Shown: positions 56,561 to 64,000 of the stretch, piece after piece
Layout: each line of letters opens with the position of its first letter
Position numbering within the stretch: the first letter of the stretch is position 1
Assembly: GCF_000485795.1 (NCBI RefSeq)
Contig: NZ_AXZL01000066.1
Location: 1-64,000 of the forward strand
Length of the DNA stretch: 64,000 bases
Direction of reading: 5' to 3'
From: Shewanella decolorationis S12
GTDB taxonomy: Bacteria > Pseudomonadota > Gammaproteobacteria > Enterobacterales > Shewanellaceae
The notes under the pieces: generated by a model
What the model was told of the DNA's origin: nothing
Seen by the model: the letters and a program-made list of their open reading frames with translations, nothing else
The model's database searches: none
Program-made: the position numbers and the translations under genes

Positions 56561-57994
56561 ATGATGCAAACAGATCAACGAATTTTACTTGTCGGAACCC
56601 CATCAGAGCGCTTAAGTCGCTTGTGTTGCATTTTTGAATTTTTGGGCGAACAGATCGAAATTATCGCCATCGAAAAATTAAGTGCATGCCTCCAAGATAC
56701 CCGTTATCGCGCTTTGGTGATCAGCACAGAGACTGTGTCCGTTGACGAATTAAAGTCGCTCGCGAGTCAGTACCCGTGGCAACCCATTTTGTCTTTTGGC
56801 AATGTGGGCGAGTTACAGGTTGCAAATATCCTTGGGCAAATTGAAGAGCCATTAAACTACCCACAATTAACAGAGCTACTGCATTTCTGTCAGGTTTATG
56901 GGCAAGTCAAACGTCCACAAGTTCCTACCAGCGCTAATCAAACCAAATTATTCCGTAGTTTAGTGGGCCGCAGTGAAGGCATCGCGAATGTTCGTCATTT
57001 GATCAGTCAGGTTGCGACATCTGATGCGACGGTGTTGGTGCTCGGGCAGTCGGGCACGGGTAAGGAAGTGGTTGCCCGTAATATCCATTACTTGTCTGAA
57101 CGTCGTGACGGACCTTTTATTCCAGTTAACTGTGGTGCGATTCCGCCTGAACTACTCGAAAGCGAATTGTTTGGTCATGAGAAGGGCTCTTTTACGGGCG
57201 CTATTAGCTCACGTAAGGGCCGTTTTGAGCTTGCCGAAGGTGGTACATTATTTCTCGATGAAATCGGCGATATGCCTTTGCAGATGCAGGTCAAATTACT
57301 ACGCGTGCTGCAGGAGCGTGTCTTTGAGCGCGTCGGTGGCACTAAAACTATTAACGCTGATGTACGCGTTGTCGCTGCGACTCACAGGGATCTTGAAAGC
57401 ATGATTAGCAGCAATGAGTTCCGTGAAGATCTTTATTATCGTCTCAACGTCTTTCCGATCGAAATGCCAGCACTAAGCGACCGCAAGGATGACGTTCCTT
57501 TATTGTTGCAAGAGCTGGTAAGCCGAGTTTATAACGAAGGCCGTGGCAAAGTTCGATTTACTCAACGGGCGATTGAATCGTTAAAAGAACACGCTTGGTC
57601 GGGGAACGTGCGTGAACTGTCTAACCTAGTTGAGCGCTTAACAATTTTATATCCGGGCGGGTTAGTCGATGTGAATGACTTGCCTATCAAGTATCGTCAT
57701 ATCGATGTGCCTGAATACAGTATCGAGCTCAGTGAAGAACAACAGGAACGTGATGCGCTGGCATCTATCTTCACCAGTGAAGAGCCGGTTGAAATCCCTG
57801 AGACCCGTTTCCCGAGCGAGTTACCGCCGGAAGGGGTTAACCTTAAGGATCTGTTGGCTGAGCTTGAAATCGATATGATACGCCAAGCGTTAGAACAGCA
57901 GGATAACGTGGTTGCGCGCGCCGCCGAAATGCTCGGTATTCGCCGTACTACCTTAGTTGAGAAAATGCGTAAGTACGGAATGACGAAAGAATAG
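56561..57994 (+). CDS. flrA: Master sigma-54-dependent flagellar activator FlrA
   Basis: FlrA starts the polar flagellar cascade by activating class II sigma-54 promoters. The 477-residue protein has a FleQ-type receiver-like N-terminal domain (about 1-120) without a clear phosphoacceptor Asp, and an AAA+ domain with Walker A GQSGTGKE (162-169), GSFTGA (209-214) and Walker [14 protein letters not shown]-terminal Fis-type helix-turn-helix follows. Its own 287-nt leader shows no sigma-54 site, consistent with sigma-70 control at the top of the hierarchy. Confidence 0.94.
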   Translation: MMQTDQRILLVGTPSERLSRLCCIFEFLGEQIEIIAIEKLSACLQDTRYRALVISTETVSVDELKSLASQYPWQPILSFGNVGELQVANILGQIEEPLNYPQLTELLHFCQVYGQVKRPQVPTSANQTKLFRSLVGRSEGIANVRHLISQVATSDATVLVLGQSGTGKEVVARNIHYLSERRDGPFIPVNCGAIPPELLESELFGHEKGSFTGAISSRKGRFELAEGGTLFLDEIGDMPLQMQVKLLRVLQERVFERVGGTKTINADVRVVAATHRDLESMISSNEFREDLYYRLNVFPIEMPALSDRKDDVPLLLQELVSRVYNEGRGKVRFTQRAIESLKEHAWSGNVRELSNLVERLTILYPGGLVDVNDLPIKYRHIDVPEYSIELSEEQQERDALASIFTSEEPVEIPETRFPSELPPEGVNLKDLLAELEIDMIRQALEQQDNVVARAAEMLGIRRTTLVEKMRKYGMTKE

Positions 57995-58049
57995 TCATAT
58001 TCCAGTTGTTTATCCTATTGTTTTACATATCTAAATTCATTTCTTAATT

Positions 58050-58065
58050 TGGCATAGAATCTGCA
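58050..58065 (+). promoter_or_regulatory. Sigma-54 promoter of flrBC
   Basis: TGGCAT-N5-CTGCA with GG-N10-GC spacing, 37 nt before the flrB start. It places flrBC under FlrA, as in Vibrio and other Shewanella. Confidence 0.85.
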
Positions 58066-58068
58066 AAC

Positions 58069-58098
58069 ACTCCGTCAGAAGCAATTTTTTGACGGAGT
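58069..58098. promoter_or_regulatory. Inverted repeat covering the flrB ribosome site
   Basis: CTCCGTCA (58070) and TGACGGAG (58090) are perfect complements separated by 12 bases. The right arm contains the GGAG ribosome-binding sequence of flrB. It could limit translation of read-through transcripts from flrA or serve as a protein-binding site at the start of transcription. Confidence 0.5.
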
Positions 58099-58102
58099 GA
58101 CT

Positions 58103-59185
58103 ATGTCTGCTCATCCACTAGCGCAACTTGAAACATTCAAGCACACTAGCAAACAATGGAACCAACTGCGTGAGGCCGCCAATATGTCCAATCGGATGGA
58201 GCATATTTTACAGGCTATGCCCTCTGGCGTGGTGATTTTGAACGGTGACGGTATTGTCACCGATGCAAACCCTGTTGCCGTGGAATTGCTGGAGCAGTCG
58301 TTATGCGGCGCGCGCTGGATTGATGTGATCCACACTGCGTTTGCACCGCAGGACGATGACGGCCATGAGGTGTCATTACGTAATGGCCGCCGAGTCAAAT
58401 TGGCGATTACCCCATTAACGCCGGAACCTGGCCAATTAATTGTGCTGACGGATCTGACTGAAACTCGTCTACTGCAAAAAAATCTGTCCCATCTGCAGCG
58501 CTTATCAGCCCTCGGCAAAATGGTCGCGACGCTGGCGCATCAGGTGCGTACGCCACTGTCGGCTGCACTGCTCTATGCTGCAAATCTGGCCAGTCCCAAA
58601 TTATCGGAATCTGCAAAGGCAAAATTTCAGCAAAAATTAGTCGATAGACTCAATGAGCTTGAACGCCAAGTTAACGATATGCTGCTGATGGCCAAAGGGC
58701 GGCAGGATGAATTGGGTGAGCTGGTTAACCTTGATGAGGTGATTAATACTGTCATGGCGAACTGTGAGCCGATTGTGACTCAGCGCGGCGCAGCATTGAC
58801 AGTTACCAATGCCTCCAACGGTTTAATGCTGGCGAATGTGAATGCGCTCAGTTCTGCCGTGAATAATCTGGTGATGAATAGCCTTGAAGCCGGAGCAACG
58901 CAGATCCAAATCGTTGCTAATGATATCGGCGAGCAGTTAGCCCTCAATGTGGTCGACAATGGCAAAGGGCTGGATGCCAAGATGCAACAAAAAGTGTTGG
59001 AGCCTTTCTTTACCACCAAAACGCAAGGAACGGGCCTTGGCTTAGCCGTTGTGCAGTCAGTGGTGCGCAATCATGGCGGCCAAATCCAATTGAGTTGTAT
59101 GCCCAATAAAGGTTGCACTGTGTCATTGACATTCCCGCAGGCGAAATCGGCTACTGTGTTGCCGCTGGAGAAACCCTATGTCTGA
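58103..59185 (+). CDS. flrB: Flagellar sensor histidine kinase FlrB
   Basis: The 360-residue cytoplasmic kinase phosphorylates FlrC. It has an N-terminal PAS-like domain (about 30-130), HisKA with the phosphorylated His146 in ATLAHQVRTPLSAALLY, and an HATPase domain (NLVMNSLEAGATQI, NGKGLD, GTGLGLAVVQSVV). The start at 58103 is favoured over the GTG at 58097. flrC overlaps its end by 8 nt. Confidence 0.94.
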   Translation: MSAHPLAQLETFKHTSKQWNQLREAANMSNRMEHILQAMPSGVVILNGDGIVTDANPVAVELLEQSLCGARWIDVIHTAFAPQDDDGHEVSLRNGRRVKLAITPLTPEPGQLIVLTDLTETRLLQKNLSHLQRLSALGKMVATLAHQVRTPLSAALLYAANLASPKLSESAKAKFQQKLVDRLNELERQVNDMLLMAKGRQDELGELVNLDEVINTVMANCEPIVTQRGAALTVTNASNGLMLANVNALSSAVNNLVMNSLEAGATQIQIVANDIGEQLALNVVDNGKGLDAKMQQKVLEPFFTTKTQGTGLGLAVVQSVVRNHGGQIQLSCMPNKGCTVSLTFPQAKSATVLPLEKPYV

Positions 59186-60518
59186 AGCCAAATTACTCTT
59201 AGTCGAAGACGATGCGTCCCTGCGTGAGGCATTGCTCGATACCTTGATGTTGGCGCAATACGACTGTATTGATGTGGCCTCCGGCGAGGAAGCCATTATC
59301 GCATTGAAGCAACATCAGTTTGATTTAGTGATCAGCGATGTGCAGATGCAGGGCATTGGTGGCTTAGGCTTATTAAATTACTTACAGCAGCATCACCCCA
59401 AGTTGCCAGTGTTGCTGATGACGGCATATGCCACCATTGGTAGTGCGGTCAGTGCGATTAAGTTGGGCGCGGTTGATTATTTAGCAAAACCTTTCGCTCC
59501 TGAGGTGTTGCTAAACCAAGTTTCCCGCTATTTACCGCTCAAACAAAATAGCGATCAACCAGTCGTTGCCGATGAAAAGAGTCTCGCGCTGTTGTCCTTG
59601 GCGCAGCGGGTGGCGGCATCCGATGCCTCTGTGATGATCCTAGGGCCAAGCGGCTCAGGTAAAGAAGTATTAGCCCGTTATATTCATCAGCATAGCAGCC
59701 GTGCCGATCAGGCATTTGTGGCCATCAATTGTGCAGCTATTCCCGAAAATATGCTTGAGGCGACCTTATTTGGTTATGAAAAGGGCGCCTTTACCGGTGC
59801 TTATCAGGCGTGTCCTGGTAAATTTGAGCAAGCGCAGGGTGGTACTTTATTACTCGATGAAATTTCAGAAATGGATTTGGGACTGCAGGCCAAACTGCTG
59901 CGCGTGCTACAAGAGCGTGAAGTGGAGCGTTTAGGTGGTCGCAAAACCATTAAGTTAGATGTGCGGGTGCTTGCCACTTCGAATCGAGATTTAAAGGCCG
60001 TAGTTGCCGCGGGGCAATTCCGGGAAGATCTCTATTATCGCATAAACGTGTTTCCACTGACCTGGCCCGCATTGAATCAACGACCTGCGGATATTTTGCC
60101 CCTAGCTCGGCATTTGCTAGCCAAGCACGCAAAGGCGCTAAATGTGCTGGATTTACCTGAGTTTGATGAGGCTGCTTGTCGTCGTTTACTTAGTCATCGC
60201 TGGCCAGGTAATGTGCGCGAGTTAGATAACGTTGTCCAACGCGCGTTAATTTTACGTGCTGGAGCTGTGATTAGCGCCAACGATATTATTATCGATGCCC
60301 AAGATGTGCCTCTGTCACCCGATGAAGCCGAATACGCTAATGAGCCTGAAGGTTTAGGTGAAGAGTTGAAGGCGCAGGAGCATGTGATCATTCTCGAAAC
60401 CCTAGCGCAATGCCAAGGTAGCCGAAAGCTGGTTGCCGAGAAACTCGGGATCAGTGCGCGAACCTTAAGATACAAGATGGCCAGAATGCGTGATATGGGG
60501 ATTCAATTGCCTAACTAA
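59178..60518 (+). CDS. flrC: Flagellar sigma-54 response regulator FlrC
   Basis: Activates class III flagellar promoters. The 446-residue protein has a receiver with phosphoacceptor Asp54 (LVISDVQM) and Lys104, an AAA+ domain with Walker A GPSGSGKE (156-163) and canonical GAFTGA (203-208), then a Fis-type helix-turn-helix at the end (GSRKLVAEKLGISARTLRYKM). It overlaps flrB by 8 nt. Confidence 0.95.
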   Translation: MSEAKLLLVEDDASLREALLDTLMLAQYDCIDVASGEEAIIALKQHQFDLVISDVQMQGIGGLGLLNYLQQHHPKLPVLLMTAYATIGSAVSAIKLGAVDYLAKPFAPEVLLNQVSRYLPLKQNSDQPVVADEKSLALLSLAQRVAASDASVMILGPSGSGKEVLARYIHQHSSRADQAFVAINCAAIPENMLEATLFGYEKGAFTGAYQACPGKFEQAQGGTLLLDEISEMDLGLQAKLLRVLQEREVERLGGRKTIKLDVRVLATSNRDLKAVVAAGQFREDLYYRINVFPLTWPALNQRPADILPLARHLLAKHAKALNVLDLPEFDEAACRRLLSHRWPGNVRELDNVVQRALILRAGAVISANDIIIDAQDVPLSPDEAEYANEPEGLGEELKAQEHVIILETLAQCQGSRKLVAEKLGISARTLRYKMARMRDMGIQLPN

Positions 60519-60603
60519 GGCAGGTTTTGCAACTTATCTAGTACCTTTGCCACTGGGTCACCCTGTGGCAATTTCATATTTGACGATTCCCTAAATTCTT
60601 TTT

Positions 60604-60636
60604 AGCACGGCTAAGTGAAAACTTGGCCGTGCTTTT
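60604..60636 (+). terminator. Terminator of flrBC, overlapping the fliE promoter
   Basis: AGCACGGC and GCCGTGCT form an eight-bp GC-rich stem followed by TTTT. Its right arm is part of the fliE -24 element. Confidence 0.7.
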
Positions 60637-60639
60637 GCA
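60624..60639 (+). promoter_or_regulatory. Sigma-54 promoter of fliE
   Basis: TGGCCG-N5-TTGCA with GG-N10-GC spacing, 56 nt before fliE. It starts the fliEFGH... operon. Confidence 0.85.
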
Positions 60640-60695
60640 TATCCTGTTTATCTAGAGAGTTTAATCGTCAATAACTCGACGATGGGGAGCACGAC

Positions 60696-61034
60696 ATGCA
60701 AATTGGCGCGAATTCATTACTGCAGGAAATGCAGTCACTTCAAGGTGAAATCAAACCTTCTTTTGGGATTTCACCCAATAATATTGTGCAGCAAGTGAAT
60801 AACACCAGCGGTGCTGACTTTGGGCAACTCCTCTCCCAAGCGATTGGTAATGTCAGTGGCTTGCAGTCAACCTCATCAAATCTCGCGACCCGATTAGAAA
60901 TGGGGGATACCACAGTGAGTCTTTCGGACACTGTTATCGCCCGTGAAAAGGCCAGTGTCGCCTTTGAAGCCACAGTCCAAGTGCGCAATAAGCTCGTTGA
61001 AGCTTATAAAGAAATAATGAGCATGCCTGTTTAG
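60696..61034 (+). CDS. fliE: Flagellar MS ring-rod connector FliE
   Basis: The 112-residue protein joins the MS ring to the rod. It has the C-terminal signature VIAREKASVAFEATVQVRNKLVEAYKEIMSMPV. GGGAGCACGAC precedes the ATG. First gene of the fliE operon. Confidence 0.94.
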   Translation: MQIGANSLLQEMQSLQGEIKPSFGISPNNIVQQVNNTSGADFGQLLSQAIGNVSGLQSTSSNLATRLEMGDTTVSLSDTVIAREKASVAFEATVQVRNKLVEAYKEIMSMPV

Positions 61035-61067
61035 GCCAGTGAATAACGCAATTAGCAGGTACGAATC

Positions 61068-62765
61068 GTGAGCACAGAAATGATTGTTGGATCTAACGCC
61101 AGCACAATGGACCAAGGTGTTCAGCAAGAACATAAATCGGGTGTGTTGGGGAATCTAGGTGGTGTGGATATGATGCGCCAGATCACCATGATTTTAGCCC
61201 TCGCCATTTGTTTGGCATTAGCGGTGTTTGTCATGATCTGGGCACAGGAGCCTGAGTATCGTCCATTAGGTAAAATGGAAACTCAGGAAATGGTTCAGGT
61301 ACTTGATGTGCTTGATAAAAATAAAATTAAGTACCAGATAGAAGTCGATGTTGTTAAGGTGCCCGAAGATAAGTATCAAGAAGTAAAAATGATGCTTAGC
61401 CGTGCGGGTATCGACAGTGCCGCGGCTTCAAATCAAGATTATCTTAGCCAAGACAGTGGTTTTGGTGTAAGTCAAAGAATGGAGCAAGCTCGCCTGAAGC
61501 ACAGCCAAGAGGAAAACTTGGCTCGCGCTATCGAACAGCTACAAAGTGTTAGCCGCGCCAAAGTGATTTTAGCGCTACCTAAAGAAAACGTGTTTGCCCG
61601 CAATACGGCTCAGCCTAGTGCAACGGTTGTAATTAACACTCGCCGTGGCGGTTTAGGCCAAGGTGAGGTCGATGCCATTGTGGATATCGTCGCTTCTGCG
61701 GTTCAGGGCCTAGAGCCTTCACGGGTCACTGTCACCGATTCTAACGGCCGCTTACTGAATTCAGGCAGCCAAGATGGTGTGTCTGCAAGAGCTCGTCGCG
61801 AGCTTGAACTGGTTCAGCAAAAAGAAGCTGAATACCGCACTAAAATTGATTCCATTCTTTCACCCATTCTTGGGCCTGATAATTTCACTTCACAAGTCGA
61901 TGTAAGTATGGATTTCACCGCGGTTGAGCAAACCGCAAAACGCTTTAACCCTGATTTACCTTCATTACGTAGTGAAATGACGGTTGAGAATAATTCTACA
62001 GGGGGTTCCTCTGGCGGTATTCCTGGTGCTTTATCGAATCAGCCTCCGATGGAGTCTAATATTCCGCAGGATGCGACCAAGGCAACAGAAAGTGTGACCG
62101 CAGGTAACTCGCACAGAGAAGCGACCCGTAATTTTGAGTTAGACACCACGATCAGCCATACCCGTCAGCAAATTGGCGTTGTACGCCGCGTCAGTGTATC
62201 GGTTGCGGTGGACTTTAAACCGGGCGCCGCTGGTGAAAACGGCCAAGTGGCGCGTGTTGCTCGTACCGAGCAAGAGTTAACAAATATCCGTCGTTTATTG
62301 GAAGGCGCAGTAGGTTTTAGTGCGCAGCGTGGGGATGTGCTTGAGGTTGTTACTGTTCCCTTTATGGATCAATTGGTTGAAGATGTACCTGCGCCTGAAC
62401 TTTGGGAGCAACCTTGGTTTTGGCGTGCGGTCAAGTTAGGTGTTGGTGCGTTAGTGATCTTAGTGTTGATCCTTGCGGTAGTTCGTCCAATGCTCAAACG
62501 TTTAATCTATCCCGATAGCGTAAATATGCCTGAGGATTCAAGATTGGGTAATGAGTTGGCCGAGATTGAAGACCAATACGCCGCCGATACCTTAGGGATG
62601 CTCAATACCAAAGAAGCAGAGTATAGTTATGCCGACGATGGCTCAATTCTTATCCCTAATCTGCATAAAGATGATGATATGATTAAAGCTATCCGTGCGC
62701 TTGTGGCTAATGAGCCCGAGCTTTCTACCCAAGTCGTGAAAAACTGGTTACAAGACAATGGCTGA
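61068..62765 (+). CDS. fliF: Flagellar MS-ring protein FliF
   Basis: The 565-residue ring protein is anchored by two transmembrane helices (about 35-60 and 455-477). The periplasmic YscJ-like and FliF C domains carry YLSQDSGFGVSQRMEQARLKHSQEENLARAIEQL and KVILALPKENVFAR. The cytoplasmic C-terminal tail that binds FliG follows. GTG start at 61068; it overlaps fliG by 8 nt. Confidence 0.95.
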   Translation: MSTEMIVGSNASTMDQGVQQEHKSGVLGNLGGVDMMRQITMILALAICLALAVFVMIWAQEPEYRPLGKMETQEMVQVLDVLDKNKIKYQIEVDVVKVPEDKYQEVKMMLSRAGIDSAAASNQDYLSQDSGFGVSQRMEQARLKHSQEENLARAIEQLQSVSRAKVILALPKENVFARNTAQPSATVVINTRRGGLGQGEVDAIVDIVASAVQGLEPSRVTVTDSNGRLLNSGSQDGVSARARRELELVQQKEAEYRTKIDSILSPILGPDNFTSQVDVSMDFTAVEQTAKRFNPDLPSLRSEMTVENNSTGGSSGGIPGALSNQPPMESNIPQDATKATESVTAGNSHREATRNFELDTTISHTRQQIGVVRRVSVSVAVDFKPGAAGENGQVARVARTEQELTNIRRLLEGAVGFSAQRGDVLEVVTVPFMDQLVEDVPAPELWEQPWFWRAVKLGVGALVILVLILAVVRPMLKRLIYPDSVNMPEDSRLGNELAEIEDQYAADTLGMLNTKEAEYSYADDGSILIPNLHKDDDMIKAIRALVANEPELSTQVVKNWLQDNG

Positions 62766-63804
62766 GAATAAATCAAAAGATGCCGCTGAAACTTCAGGCT
62801 TTAATGTAAAGGATCTCAGCGGTATCGAAAAAACGGCAATTTTACTGTTAAGTTTGAGTGAAGCCGATGCCGCCTCCATTTTAAAGCACTTAGAACCTAA
62901 GCAAGTGCAAAAGGTGGGTATGGCGATGGCGGCCATGGAAGACTTCGGTCAGGAAAAAGTCATCGGGGTACATAAGCTGTTTCTCGATGATATTCAAAAG
63001 TATTCTTCGATTGGTTTTAACAGTGAAGAGTTCGTCCGTAAGGCGTTAACCGCGGCTTTAGGTGAAGATAAAGCCGGTAATTTGATTGAACAAATTATCA
63101 TGGGCAGCGGCGCCAAAGGTTTGGACTCGCTCAAATGGATGGATGCGCGCCAAGTTGCCACTATCATCCAAAATGAACATCCACAGATCCAAACCATTGT
63201 TTTATCTTATTTAGAGCCAGACCAAGCGGCGGAGATTTTTGGCCAGTTCCCAGAGAATACCCGCTTAGACTTAATGATGCGTATTGCTAACCTTGAAGAA
63301 GTGCAACCTGCGGCATTGCAGGAATTGAACGATATCATGGAGAAACAATTCGCCGGCCAAGGTGGCGCGCAGGCAGCGAAGATGGGCGGCCTAAAAGCGG
63401 CGGCCAACATCATGAACTACCTCGATACTGGTATCGAAAGTCAGTTGATGGAAACCATGCGCGAAACCGACGAGGAAATGGCGCAGCAAATCCAAGACTT
63501 AATGTTTGTATTCGAAAACCTGATCGATGTAGACGACCGCGGTATCCAAACCTTGCTGCGTGAAGTACAGCAGGATGTATTGATGAAGGCGCTGAAAGGC
63601 GCAGACGATCAACTCAAAGACAAAATTCTGGGCAATATGTCAAAACGGGCTGCCGAATTGCTGCGTGACGATTTAGAGGCTATGGGTCCTATCCGGATCA
63701 GCGAAGTAGAAATCGCCCAAAAAGAAATTCTGTCAATTGCACGTCGGTTAAGTGACAGCGGTGAAATCATGTTAGGCGGCGGTGGTGGCGATGAGTTCCT
63801 CTAA
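62758..63804 (+). CDS. fliG: Flagellar motor switch protein FliG
   Basis: The 348-residue rotor protein couples the stator to rotation. It shows the N-terminal FliF-binding domain (SGIEKTAILLLSLSEADAASIL), a middle domain with EHPQTI-like EHPQIQTI (about 141-148) and a C-terminal torque helix containing LREVQQDVLMKALKGADDQLKDKILGNMSKRAAELLRDDLEAMGPIRISEVE, all family-typical. Start overlaps fliF. Confidence 0.96.
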   Translation: MAENKSKDAAETSGFNVKDLSGIEKTAILLLSLSEADAASILKHLEPKQVQKVGMAMAAMEDFGQEKVIGVHKLFLDDIQKYSSIGFNSEEFVRKALTAALGEDKAGNLIEQIIMGSGAKGLDSLKWMDARQVATIIQNEHPQIQTIVLSYLEPDQAAEIFGQFPENTRLDLMMRIANLEEVQPAALQELNDIMEKQFAGQGGAQAAKMGGLKAAANIMNYLDTGIESQLMETMRETDEEMAQQIQDLMFVFENLIDVDDRGIQTLLREVQQDVLMKALKGADDQLKDKILGNMSKRAAELLRDDLEAMGPIRISEVEIAQKEILSIARRLSDSGEIMLGGGGGDEFL

Positions 63805-64000
63805 TCGGAGTGACAATAGCGACAACAAATTGTCTCATCGGGTGGTGAGCGACGCTGAAATCGAGTTCAGCCATTGGCAATTACCCGATGTAACGGAAAC
63901 CGAAGACGTGAGTATGTCTAACTTGTTCGGTTACAGCCCGCAACAAGCGCCGAAAACAGTGTCAGCGGAAACCGTTGCCCCGCCGACAATGGCGGAAATC
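63791..64000 (+). CDS. fliH: Flagellar assembly protein FliH, N-terminal part (partial)
   Basis: The frame starts with an ATG 14 nt before the fliG stop and runs through the right edge. Visible residues are polar, with the SNRSDNS... start and the WQLPDV and MSNLFGYSPQQ segments typical of FliH N-termini. FliH regulates the FliI ATPase. The gene order fliE-F-G-H is standard. Only the first 70 codons are in the window. Confidence 0.85.
   Translation, partial: MSSSNRSDNSDNKLSHRVVSDAEIEFSHWQLPDVTETEDVSMSNLFGYSPQQAPKTVSAETVAPPTMAEI

Overview
The window looks like a chromosomal segment of a Shewanella-type gammaproteobacterium. The reasons are the cydABX quinol oxidase operon, a single polar-flagellum locus of the Vibrio/Shewanella type (flgT/flgOP, flrABC, paired flagellins flaA-flaB, flaG-fliD-fliT-fliS, fliEFGH), and a pseudaminic-acid type flagellin-glycosylation cluster joined to it. 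Genus assignment is an inference from gene order and protein families; no database search was run.

Layout. 1-1300: the tip of an IS3-like element, a long AT-rich intergenic stretch with a minus-strand transcript unit encoding a 25-residue ORF, a perfect FNR-type palindrome and a 46-codon ORF. 1305-4207: cydA-cydB-cydX and terminator. 4208-14505: accessory genes: a hexanucleotide tandem repeat, a chemoreceptor, a DUF465 protein, an RND efflux pair with a divergent TetR regulator and palindromic operators, a predicted outer-membrane protein, a chalcone-isomerase-like exported protein, and a DUF2947 protein. 14510-34171: the flagellin-glycan island, bounded on each side by a DUF115/Maf-type gene, with tRNA-Arg(CCT) just outside its right edge. 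34350-64000: flagellar and chemotaxis genes, running flgT, flgOP, flgNM, flgA, cheV, cheR, flgBCDE, flgFGHIJKL, flaA, flaB, flaG, fliD, fliT, fliS, flrA, flrBC, fliE, fliF, fliG and the start of fliH.

The most unusual part is the glycan island. A conventional pseudaminic acid pathway (PseB, PseC, a PseH-like GNAT, PseG, PseI, PseF-like) is interleaved in a tight minus-strand operon with an acyl-carrier-protein set: two ACPs, a compact AMP-dependent acyl ligase, three short-chain dehydrogenases and a KAS III-like synthase. A second KAS III-like gene is transcribed divergently. A Rieske oxygenase and two paralogous sugar-methyltransferase-like genes complete the operon. No dehydratase or enoyl reductase is present. 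I infer that the island builds a custom, probably 3-hydroxylated, acyl group on a dedicated ACP, attaches it to the amino sugar, further oxidises and methylates the sugar, and hands it to the Maf-type transferases for transfer to FlaA/FlaB, which are encoded in the same window.

The flagellar regulatory hierarchy can be read from the DNA. Sigma-54 (-24/-12) promoters precede maf, flgT, flgOP, flgBCDE, flgF-L, flrBC and fliE. Sigma-28 promoters precede flgMN and flaB. FlrA is the expected master sigma-54 activator, FlrBC the second tier, and FlgM the anti-sigma-28 checkpoint.
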